Below, piece by piece: positions 34,998 through 42,113 of a DNA stretch of 61,308 nucleotides; within the stretch, counting starts at the first letter, position 1, and each line of letters begins with the position of its first letter. Origin of the DNA: an uncultured Propionibacteriaceae bacterium (GTDB taxonomy: Bacteria > Actinomycetota > Actinomycetes > Propionibacteriales > Propionibacteriaceae). The translations under genes were made by a program, and so were the position numbers. Location of the stretch: positions 1 to 61,308 of the forward strand of contig CALCKT010000027.1 in NCBI GenBank assembly GCA_937965785.1, written 5' to 3'. The notes under the pieces are model-generated. The model saw nothing but the letters and a program-made list of their open reading frames with translations, was not told the DNA's origin and searched no databases.

Positions 34998-36713
34998 CTA
35001 CTGGTAGCCGTCGATCAGGGCCGCGGCGACCTCCGCCCACGCCTCCCTCGTGCGGGGTTGGACCCGTTCCGGGTCGATGCGGTCGCCGTCAGCGACTGCT
35101 TGGTCGTTCGGGACCACGAACACCTGCCTGCTGTGGGTGGCCAGGTGGGTGCGCACCATGTCCTTCTGAACCCGGAGCGACACGTTGTCCTTGTCGGTGA
35201 GGACGACGATCGCCCCTTGGGCCAGTTTCGCGTAGCCGTGCTGCGAGAGCCATTCGATGGTGCTGACGGCCCTCTTGACCCCGGAGAAGGCGTAGCCGGT
35301 GGCGATCACGACGCTGTCGGCCCTGGAGAGGATCCCGCTCATGGCGTTGTGGGTCACGCCGGTGCCGCAGTCGGTGAGGATGACGGAGAAGAAGCTCTGC
35401 ACCAGGTCGTGGACGCGTCTGTAGCCCTCGGCGGTGAGGCTGTCCGAGACCGCGGGGTCCTGTTCGCCCGCGACGACGTGCAGCCGGTCGACCTGGGTGA
35501 TGTAGCCGGACAGGTCCGTCCAGGTCCGCACGTTGGGGATGTCGCGCACCAGGTCGGTGATGCTGCGGGGACGGACGCGCAGCATCTCCTCCTCCCCGAG
35601 CAGCCGTTCGGCCAGGTCCCCCGAGTCCGGGTCGGCGTCGATGGCGATGGGGGGCACACCACGCGCCTGGGCGAGTGCCAGGCCCACCCCGACCGCCGTC
35701 GATGTCTTGCCGATGCCGCCCTTGAAGGACAGGAACACGGTGCTGTAGGGGCGTTCCAGCGACCGGGAGATCCGGGAGTCCCGTTCCGCGAGACGGATCT
35801 GGGTCTGGCTGGGACCGAAGTTCACGCGCCCCGAGGTCAACCGGTACATCGCCCCGCGGAAACCACCCTGGGGCACGGTCTTCGGGGGGCGCACGAGCAG
35901 CGACGACGGTGGCGTCTCCTGCACGGGAGGGGTCTGGGACGGGGGCACGTTCATCGAGATCGACCGGAACGGCACGTCGGGGGAGGCCGTCGGCGGGGAG
36001 ACCTCCTGCGGTTTCGGCCGCGGGGGTGGCGGCGGACCCTGCCTCGGAGGCGCATCCGGTCGCTGCGAGGAGTTCGGTCGCCGGGGTGCATTGGGTGGCG
36101 GCGGGGCCTGCCTGGGGGGCATGGTCGAGGAGGTCGCGGGCGGTAGCGCTTTCTTCGCCTCCAGCTGCCGGGGCGGTTCTGGACGCCCGGGGGGCGCCGG
36201 TTGCCGGGGCGGTTCTGGCGGTGGGGGTGCGTCCGGCGGCACCGGGGAGACGGTGCTTTCCTGGGGTTCCGGCATTCGGGCCCGCGCCGGGGAGGCCGGC
36301 ACGCCGGGACCGGGCATCTGCAGTTCCGGTCTGGCCAGGGCGCGGGCGGGCGACGGCTCGGTGGCCTTGTGCTGGGGTTCCGGGTGCGTCGAATGCGCGA
36401 CGGGGGCGCGTCGCGGCGCCGGCAGTGCCGCTCTGCTGGGGGCCACGGCCGGGCCGTTGCTGGATACCGCCTCGGGAGGCTGGGCGGCGGCCGCCTGTCC
36501 GTCGGCGTCCACCGTGAACCACGACACCCGGCCACCGCGGGTCTCGTCCACGCCCCGGGCGAGCACGGGCCGGCCCGCTTGGCGCGCCGCGGTGGCGAGG
36601 TGCTGGAACACCGACGAGTAGACGTTGGTGGGCACCACCATCTCGACCGGAACCCCATTGACAGTCGCATCACTTTTACCCGTAATGGTGACGTCCCAGT
36701 AGGGCGACTTCAT
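34998..36713 (-). CDS. EspI/MinD-like ATPase with long proline-rich N-terminus
   Basis: The protein has 571 residues from ATG 36713, behind AAGGAGACCC. A short N-terminal domain (1-70) is followed by about 220 residues dominated by Pro, Ala, Arg and Gln. The ParA/MinD-type NTPase then has a deviant Walker A KGGIGKTSTA, a Walker A' aspartate in AIDADPDSGDL, and LTDCGTG as switch region. This is the layout of EspI proteins, which regulate ESX type VII secretion when ATP falls. No ESX genes are in the window, so the role here is uncertain; polar localisation or envelope protein export are alternatives. Confidence 0.82.
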   Translation of the reverse strand: MKSPYWDVTITGKSDATVNGVPVEMVVPTNVYSSVFQHLATAARQAGRPVLARGVDETRGGRVSWFTVDADGQAAAAQPPEAVSSNGPAVAPSRAALPAPRRAPVAHSTHPEPQHKATEPSPARALARPELQMPGPGVPASPARARMPEPQESTVSPVPPDAPPPPEPPRQPAPPGRPEPPRQLEAKKALPPATSSTMPPRQAPPPPNAPRRPNSSQRPDAPPRQGPPPPPRPKPQEVSPPTASPDVPFRSISMNVPPSQTPPVQETPPSSLLVRPPKTVPQGGFRGAMYRLTSGRVNFGPSQTQIRLAERDSRISRSLERPYSTVFLSFKGGIGKTSTAVGVGLALAQARGVPPIAIDADPDSGDLAERLLGEEEMLRVRPRSITDLVRDIPNVRTWTDLSGYITQVDRLHVVAGEQDPAVSDSLTAEGYRRVHDLVQSFFSVILTDCGTGVTHNAMSGILSRADSVVIATGYAFSGVKRAVSTIEWLSQHGYAKLAQGAIVVLTDKDNVSLRVQKDMVRTHLATHSRQVFVVPNDQAVADGDRIDPERVQPRTREAWAEVAAALIDGYQ

Positions 36714-37049
36714 GGGTCTCCTTCCTGTCGAGAGGGTTTCGCCGGACCCAAGGACAATGCCTGAACGGTAACTAGGCTAACCCTTGCGAAGTGCCAGCCC
36801 AATCGGCCGAACTCCTTCCGCGCGCCGGGTCCCCGGGAGCATGAAACTACTATGATTCGCCGGTCACCTGCGAGCGGCGACGCTGTTTTGGGACGGGTTT
36901 TTCCACCCTTCGGGGCCTTCTCGACGACGAATCCCCTAGTCAGCTCGAACCCGGGGTTCGGTGGCGGTCGACCCTCCGAACAAAAAGAGGACAGGTCCCC
37001 GACCCAGTAGGGTCGGGGACCTGTCCATTCCGCGGAGCCGTTCGGCCGC
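36714..37049. other. Intergenic region between surface-protein and ATPase genes
   Basis: The 336 bases hold, from the right, the stop-proximal sequence and strong terminator of the surface-protein gene (listed separately), then about 270 bases without a recognisable gene that must contain the promoter of the ATPase gene. GGGTTAGCCTAGTTACC on the minus strand near 36770-36785 is a possible core promoter element, at low confidence. Confidence 0.45.
36989..37026 (-). terminator. Strong rho-independent terminator of surface protein 1
   Basis: A perfect 17-base-pair stem is formed by 36989-37005 (GGACAGGTCCCCGACCC) and 37010-37026 around the loop AGTA. On the minus strand it is followed by TCTTTTTG. 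It lies 24 bases past the stop of the surface-protein gene. Confidence 0.9.
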
Positions 37050-39917
37050 TCAGGCACCGGTCCTGGGCAGGCCCGGCTTGACCGGGGTCGGGGTGACGGT
37101 GGGCGTCGGCGCCGGGGGGGTGCTGACGCTCGGCGTCGGGGTCACCGACGGAGGAGCCGGCGGCGTCGGAGTCGGAGGTGCCGACGGAGTCGGCGTCGGG
37201 GCGGCACACACCGGCTGATCCTTGGTGACCGTGAAAGTCGCCGTGGTCTCATCCACCCGCGTCCAACCCTCCGGCAGAACCCCACCAATCTGGAACCCCG
37301 CCTTCGCCGTCGCAGAAGCAGTAACAGTCACCTTCCCATCCTTGACCTCAATCTTCGGCTCAGAAAACTCCAAACCCTCCACCGGATCAAAAACCGCAGT
37401 AGGAGCCGTCGGCGTCAACGAATCCACAGGACAAACACCAACATCAATCCTCGGAGCAACAGGAGTCACACACGTGGGAACATCAACCTCACCAGTGAAA
37501 GTGGAAACCCCCTTCACAGGAGCACCCCAACCAGCACCAAGCTTGTCAGCATCAATCACGAACACCTCACCCACCGGAGTAGCAGTGACGGTGTACCTGA
37601 ACTTCCCACCCACAATCTCATGACTGGTCACCGCATAAGCGATGCCCTCAGTGGTCGGCAACGTGACCTCAGGCTCAGTGGGCGTGGTGGAACCAACCTT
37701 GCAAACACTCGCCGAAACCGTCGGCGCCACCGGAACCACCTTCTTGGCCTGACACACCGGCTGATCCTTGGTGACCGTGAAAGTCGCCGTGGTCTCATCC
37801 ACCCGCGTCCAACCCTCCGGCAGAACCCCACCAATCTGGAACCCCGCCTTCGCCGTCGCAGAAGCAGTAACAGTCACCTTCCCATCCTTGACCTCAATCT
37901 TCGGCTCAGAAAACTCCAAACCCTCCACCGGATCAAAAACCGCAGTAGGAGCCGTCGGCGTCAACGAATCCACAGGACAAACACCAACATCGATCTTCGG
38001 GACCACCGGCACCACACACTTCGGCTGGGTGATCGTCGTGGTGTAGGTCACCACACCATTGACCGCACCCCACCCCTGGGGCAGATTCGCGGTGTCGATC
38101 CGATACCCGGGCTTCGCGGTGGCGGTCACGGTCACCGTCACCTGGTCACCGTTCACGACGACGACGGGCTCGCTGTAGTCGATCTGCTCGGTGTCCTCAA
38201 CACCCGTGACGGTCGGCTGGGTGGGGGTGGTCGAATCCACCGGGCACACCCCCGGATTCACGTTCGGGACTGCCGGCACCACGTCCCGGGTGCAGGTCGG
38301 CTGGGTGATCGTCGTGGTGAAGATGAACTTGCCGTCACCATTGGCAACCCATCCCGCGGGGAGGTTCTGGTCATCGATTTCCTTGCCCGCCGCAGGCGTG
38401 GCGGTCACCTTGACCGTCACCTGGTCCCCGGCCTTGGTGAACTCCGGCGCCGAATACGTGATCCCATCGGTGGGGCCAACCTCAACCGTGGGCTCCGACG
38501 GTTCCGACGCACCCGGGGCACACACCCCCGGTGTCACCTTGACGGGGGACAGTTTCGGATTGACCTGATTGGTGAGAGTCACCTCGGCGGTCTTCAAGCC
38601 CTCGACGGTCACCCGGGCGCTGTTGGCATCCGGAACCCCGTCGCTCACCCCGGCACCGGAGAACACCGGATCGCCGAAGTCAAAACCGGCCACCGCCGGC
38701 ACCTTCTCAGTCAGGGTGACGACCACACCGTTGGGAACGTTGTTCAAAGTTTCCACGGTCCCGTCGCCCTTGACCGACAGTTCCCCGGTGCGGGTTACAC
38801 CCTTGTACTGGTAGGACCAGGTCACCGGGAACACGGTGTCGCCGGGAACGTTGCCGTTCGTGACGGCTTTCTTCACGCCGATGTGGCCGACGGTGTCACC
38901 GGAACCGGTACCACCACCCGAGGAGGTCTTCTCGGCGCGGGCGGTGCGCATTTCGCCGTCCACGAATCCCCGGTTGACGTACTGGGAACCGACGGGGATC
39001 TCGCCGTCGGTCGTGAGTTCCAGTTGGAACACGTAGATCCGGTCGGCCTGGAAGTTCTGGCCTTTGTTGTCGATGACGACCTTCACCTGGTCCTTGTCAT
39101 CGTCAACCGTGATGGTGCTCGACGGCGTACTGGCGTCGCTCAGGTCGTTTCGGCATTCCGCGCTTTCCATTTCGTTCCAGCACTTCGGGGTGCTGGGGAT
39201 CCAGAGGATCTTCGGGTATCCCGCGGACACGGTGAGGTGAGATCCCGCCTGCAGGTAGTTGTCGAGGATGGTCACGCTGGAGCGGTCGGAGATCTTGTCC
39301 CCGGGAATCACGATGCGCCAGTAGATGGTGGTCTGGTTGGCGCCGGGGAACCACCCGGCTTTTTCAATCTCGGTCGGGACGTAAGGTTTGTATTCGATGC
39401 CCTGCTGCCCGTTGGGAAGCGGCACCTCCACCTTCGTTCCGTTGTTAACCTCAAAGCTGAGTTTGGAAGCCGTCGTCAGGGCGACGGCCTGGGTTTTCAC
39501 CCAGAGCGAACCGCCGACGTTGTTCTTGTTCTCCACGTTCGCGTTGAGGGTGCAGACCACCTCGGTCTTGGTGACCTCGCAGCTCCCATAAGTGAGCTGG
39601 TCACCCTCCCGGCCCTTGAGTTCGAAGGTGCCCTCGGCTCCCCCGAGTTCCTTCGGCAGCACCATCTTGAATGTGTCACCGGCACGTCCGGCGCCGTCCG
39701 GGATGCTCCAATTCGCATCCACCCGGACAACGCTCCACATGTATACCGCAGCCTCTTCGGCATCCACTTTCGTGAGTTTGATGCTCGTTGAGTCAATGGC
39801 CGCGACCTCATCTGCCCTGGCCGCGGGGCTCGCGATCACGATCCCGGCCAGACCTATCAGGAATGCCAGGAAGACCGCCAACGATCTCCGCCCCCTGCGG
39901 GACCTGGTTGCTTTCAA
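37050..39917 (-). CDS. Secreted surface protein with repeated Ig-like domains, ending at LPRTGA
   Basis: The protein has 955 residues from TTG 39917, behind GGAGGGG. A signal peptide (about 1-35, cleavage near AARA) leads to an adhesin-like region (about 36-330) resembling the collagen-binding and isopeptide folds of Gram-positive adhesins. DUF5979-type modules follow (GVKKAVTNGNVPGDTVFPVTW), then four or five modules of about 90 residues. Each module starts with a GVCPVDS/GVCAPG motif and contains two cysteines, so it is probably disulfide-bonded. A Pro/Thr stalk leads to KPGLPRTGA and then the stop. The hydrophobic helix and basic tail that normally follow a sortase motif are absent. Near-identical 250-base blocks are shared within the gene and with the paralogue at 42114. 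Confidence 0.85.
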   Translation of the reverse strand: MKATRSRRGRRSLAVFLAFLIGLAGIVIASPAARADEVAAIDSTSIKLTKVDAEEAAVYMWSVVRVDANWSIPDGAGRAGDTFKMVLPKELGGAEGTFELKGREGDQLTYGSCEVTKTEVVCTLNANVENKNNVGGSLWVKTQAVALTTASKLSFEVNNGTKVEVPLPNGQQGIEYKPYVPTEIEKAGWFPGANQTTIYWRIVIPGDKISDRSSVTILDNYLQAGSHLTVSAGYPKILWIPSTPKCWNEMESAECRNDLSDASTPSSTITVDDDKDQVKVVIDNKGQNFQADRIYVFQLELTTDGEIPVGSQYVNRGFVDGEMRTARAEKTSSGGGTGSGDTVGHIGVKKAVTNGNVPGDTVFPVTWSYQYKGVTRTGELSVKGDGTVETLNNVPNGVVVTLTEKVPAVAGFDFGDPVFSGAGVSDGVPDANSARVTVEGLKTAEVTLTNQVNPKLSPVKVTPGVCAPGASEPSEPTVEVGPTDGITYSAPEFTKAGDQVTVKVTATPAAGKEIDDQNLPAGWVANGDGKFIFTTTITQPTCTRDVVPAVPNVNPGVCPVDSTTPTQPTVTGVEDTEQIDYSEPVVVVNGDQVTVTVTATAKPGYRIDTANLPQGWGAVNGVVTYTTTITQPKCVVPVVPKIDVGVCPVDSLTPTAPTAVFDPVEGLEFSEPKIEVKDGKVTVTASATAKAGFQIGGVLPEGWTRVDETTATFTVTKDQPVCQAKKVVPVAPTVSASVCKVGSTTPTEPEVTLPTTEGIAYAVTSHEIVGGKFRYTVTATPVGEVFVIDADKLGAGWGAPVKGVSTFTGEVDVPTCVTPVAPRIDVGVCPVDSLTPTAPTAVFDPVEGLEFSEPKIEVKDGKVTVTASATAKAGFQIGGVLPEGWTRVDETTATFTVTKDQPVCAAPTPTPSAPPTPTPPAPPSVTPTPSVSTPPAPTPTVTPTPVKPGLPRTGA
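37204..37475 (-). repeat. Adhesin module block, copy 1
   Basis: This copy encodes PRIDVGVCPVDSLTPTAPTA through the TVTKDQPVC end of one module. It is almost identical in DNA to 37751-38000 and 42252-42525. On the coding strand it favours T-ending codons (GTT, GCT, GAT, TTT), unlike the C/G-ending codons of the surrounding gene. Confidence 0.85.
37751..38000 (-). repeat. Adhesin module block, copy 2
   Basis: An internal copy of the same module in surface protein 1, separated from copy 1 by one divergent module (KKVVPVAPTVSASVCKVGST region). The near-identical DNA points to recent duplication or gene conversion. Confidence 0.85.
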
Positions 39918-40147
39918 TTTTCCCCTCCTTCGTCACGGCATTGTATGCCACCAGCCGCATCTCAATCGAACTGTATTTTCAGGAATTACCGGAGGTGGAC
40001 ATCAATTGACGCGAAGGGCACCAATCGGTCAGTTCGGGGAAATCATTGCCTTCTTTCCTCAGTTTTCTTTCGGAGGTGACGGGGCCGAGGGGACGGAGGT
40101 AGCGACCTCTTGGCTGACGAACCAGAATCCTTCCGGGGCGGCGCCTT

Positions 40148-41176
40148 TCAGGCCACTTCCTCGGAGGACACCCCCCAGGTGTTGCAGCCCTGCAGCGTCG
40201 TCATGTAGAAGCCCCGATTCTTCCAATGGACGATCGTCTCCTTGGTTCCGTGCGCCTCGTCTCCCAACGGGGTTTTCAAGAAGCTCTTGTAGTCGTCGGC
40301 GGTGACGCCCAGGTTGAGGGTCAGCTGGAGGCGTGAGGTGGAGCAGATGTCCTGGAGTTCGATACGGCGGGTGATCTCCATCGCGTCCGCGTCGAAGTTT
40401 GCGCGGGCGTATCTGTTGGTTCCGAGCTGGTTCTGGAGGTGGTGGAAGTGCTCGTGAATGGCGGTTGCGCCTGCGTAAGCCCCGGCTTCCGCATCAAACT
40501 CGTATTTCTTCCGCGATACATAGATGGTGGCGCTGCTGGGGCAGTAGAAAGCCGTCAGATCTTGGTTGTCGGAACCGCACGGGGTGTTGACGTTCGAGTC
40601 GTAGGCAACCAGGTCGACGGGCTTCTGTTCGATGTCGAGAGCGGTCAGATAGGGGCGCCACACGTCCTGGAGGCAGTCGATCACGGACTTGTAATAGGCG
40701 GTGTGTCGTTCGCGGTTCGTGAACTTCTTCGGTGGGGTAGGACAGTTTCCGACGGGATAGTTCGCCTTGTTGATCGGGTGGGCCACCAATTTGTCGGAGA
40801 CCTTGTCGCTGGTGGTCGGCAGCTCCTTCCAGTCACGTGGCGGAAGCCAGTTGGGAAGCGGCGGCACCTCCACCTGGGGAAAGGAAATGGTCGGTTTCGA
40901 CGACGGCGTCGCCCCAGGGGTGGTGGTCTGCCCAGGAGTGGTGGTCTGCCTAGAGGTGGTGGTCCGCCCAGGGGTGCTCCGGGGCTCCGATGTTGTGTGG
41001 GGGGCGCTGGACGTGTCCCGGGACGAGCTGTTCATGATCGCCCCCACCCCGATGATCAGCAGAACCGGTAGCAGCAGACACACCAGGACGACCGGAAGCT
41101 GCGGTCCTTGGCCCGGGCTACGGAGGTTCGACTGCTGCCAGGCGGGTCGCAACGTCGTCCCGTAGGAGGACGGCAC
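40148..41176 (-). CDS. Membrane-anchored neutral zinc metallopeptidase (YpfJ-like)
   Basis: The protein has 342 residues from GTG 41176 as the frame stands. One membrane helix (about 27-47, LPVVLVCLLLPVLLIIGVGA) is followed by a Thr/Pro-rich linker and an extracytoplasmic domain with the zinc site HEHFHHLQNQLG. That matches the HEyGHHvQ pattern of the putative neutral zinc metallopeptidase family. Paired cysteines (NTPCGSDNQDLTAFYC) suggest a disulfide. The reading frame just upstream encodes a Pro/Gln-rich N-terminus that would join at a C7 tract (see the adjacent entry). The substrate is unknown. Confidence 0.8.
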   Translation of the reverse strand: MPSSYGTTLRPAWQQSNLRSPGQGPQLPVVLVCLLLPVLLIIGVGAIMNSSSRDTSSAPHTTSEPRSTPGRTTTSRQTTTPGQTTTPGATPSSKPTISFPQVEVPPLPNWLPPRDWKELPTTSDKVSDKLVAHPINKANYPVGNCPTPPKKFTNRERHTAYYKSVIDCLQDVWRPYLTALDIEQKPVDLVAYDSNVNTPCGSDNQDLTAFYCPSSATIYVSRKKYEFDAEAGAYAGATAIHEHFHHLQNQLGTNRYARANFDADAMEITRRIELQDICSTSRLQLTLNLGVTADDYKSFLKTPLGDEAHGTKETIVHWKNRGFYMTTLQGCNTWGVSSEEVA

Positions 41177-41342
41177 ATTCCCCGGGGGGGAACTGCCCCG
41201 GGTGGAACTGCCCCGGTGCGGCGTACCGCGACGAGAAGGGCTGCGCGGGTTGTGGGGGAAGGGTGCGCATCATCGCTGGCTGGGGCTGCCATTGGGGGTT
41301 GAAACCACCCGGCGCACCGGGCTGCCTGTATCTGGGCTCCAC
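41118..41342 (-). other. Out-of-frame Pro/Gln-rich N-terminus of the metallopeptidase gene
   Basis: From GTG 41342, behind GGGAGA, the frame reads VEPRYRQPGAPGGFNPQWQP and onward to GQFPPGE before leaving the peptidase frame. Removing one C from the seven-C run (minus strand of 41184-41190) would give GQFPPGNVPSSYGTTLRP, joining it exactly to the peptidase. Such Pro/Gln-rich leaders precede the membrane helix in several neighbouring proteins. Phase variation, programmed slippage, a fixed mutation or a sequencing error would all explain it. Confidence 0.6.
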
Positions 41343-41449
41343 GCCATCTCCCGTTGTTCGTGGGGAAACCGTGGCGGGCAACGTCACCCGCCGAATTCAC
41401 GAGTCAGGGTATAGGAGGCCCGGCTCACCGAAACCGTCCCCGACCTCCT

Positions 41450-41538
41450 GTCGTTATGTCATTCGGAAAGGTTTTGTACCGTACACGGCACAAAACCTTT
41501 CACGAGATGACCAGAAGTTTTCCAAATGACATAACGAC
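41450..41538. repeat. 89-base nested inverted repeat (MITE-like or cruciform)
   Basis: The outer arms GTCGTTATGTCATT (41450-41463) and AATGACATAACGAC (41525-41538) are a perfect 14-base match, extended by CGGAAA/TTTCCA with one mismatch. The inner arms GAAAGGTTTTGT (41466-41477) and ACAAAACCTTTC (41490-41501) are a perfect 12-base match. The element is A/T-richer than its surroundings and lies between the 3' end of the YbaK gene and the metallopeptidase promoter. No clear target-site duplication flanks it. Confidence 0.8.
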
Positions 41539-41551
41539 GGACGTGGCGGGC

Positions 41552-42028
41552 TCAACCAGCGCGGGAAGGTGGAGTGGTCAGGTCGGCGACGGTGGCGCCA
41601 AGGGCGGCGATCGCGTCGTCGGCCAGGAGCTTCACCCCCACACCGTGGGCTCCGCCTCCCATGGAGATGGACCGGCCGACGATGGAGGAGTCGGCGAACA
41701 CCGGCCAGGGATGGGTGGCCCCGAAAGGCGTGATGGTGCCCCGTTCGTATCCGGTTGCCTGTTTCGCCTCGGCGGCATCCGGCATCGACAACCGGGACAC
41801 CCCGAGCAGGGCCCGCAGCTTCGGCCAGGAGAACTCGCGATCCCCGGGCACCAGAACGAAGACGTAGTCGCCGTCACCGCGCCGCACGACGATGGTCTTG
41901 ACGAGGTCGCGAACCTCGATGCCGCGCACCGCAGCCGCTTCCGCGACCGAACCGACGGGGCCGTGCCGCACCTCGGTGTGCTCCACCCCGAGTTCCCGGA
42001 GCCTCCTGAGCGCTGGGGTGTCGTTCAT
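41552..42028 (-). CDS. ybaK: YbaK/EbsC-family aminoacyl-tRNA deacylase
   Basis: The protein has 158 residues, the normal size. The family pattern is complete: TPALRRLRELGVEHTEVRHG, AAAVRGIEVRDLVKTIVVRR with the conserved lysine, VLVPGDREFSWPKLRALLG, GYERGTITPFGATHPWPVF, and SISMGGGAHGVGV. These proteins hydrolyse mischarged tRNA (for example Cys-tRNAPro) in trans, acting in the cytoplasm as a proofreading factor. It is probably monocistronic and lies downstream of the terminator of surface protein 2. Confidence 0.88.
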   Translation of the reverse strand: MNDTPALRRLRELGVEHTEVRHGPVGSVAEAAAVRGIEVRDLVKTIVVRRGDGDYVFVLVPGDREFSWPKLRALLGVSRLSMPDAAEAKQATGYERGTITPFGATHPWPVFADSSIVGRSISMGGGAHGVGVKLLADDAIAALGATVADLTTPPSRAG

Positions 42029-42058
42029 GGGGCGAGTCTACGGCGCTGCGGACGAGGA

Positions 42059-42090
42059 CTGGGCCCCGATTCCATGGAATCGGGGCCCAG
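42059..42090 (-). terminator. Palindromic terminator after surface protein 2
   Basis: CTGGGCCCCGATTC (42059-42072) pairs perfectly with GAATCGGGGCCCAG (42077-42090) around CATG, a 14-base-pair stem 24 bases past the stop of surface protein 2. No long T-run follows. The perfect symmetry means it can also stop transcription from the other side. Confidence 0.8.
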
Positions 42091-42113
42091 AATTCATCAC
42101 ACCGTTCGGCCGC

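Noticed and set aside
37620..39791. A 723-codon + strand frame antisense to surface protein 1
   Set aside because: His/Arg/Gly-rich shadow of a clearly supported secreted protein gene; its repeats only mirror the module repeats.
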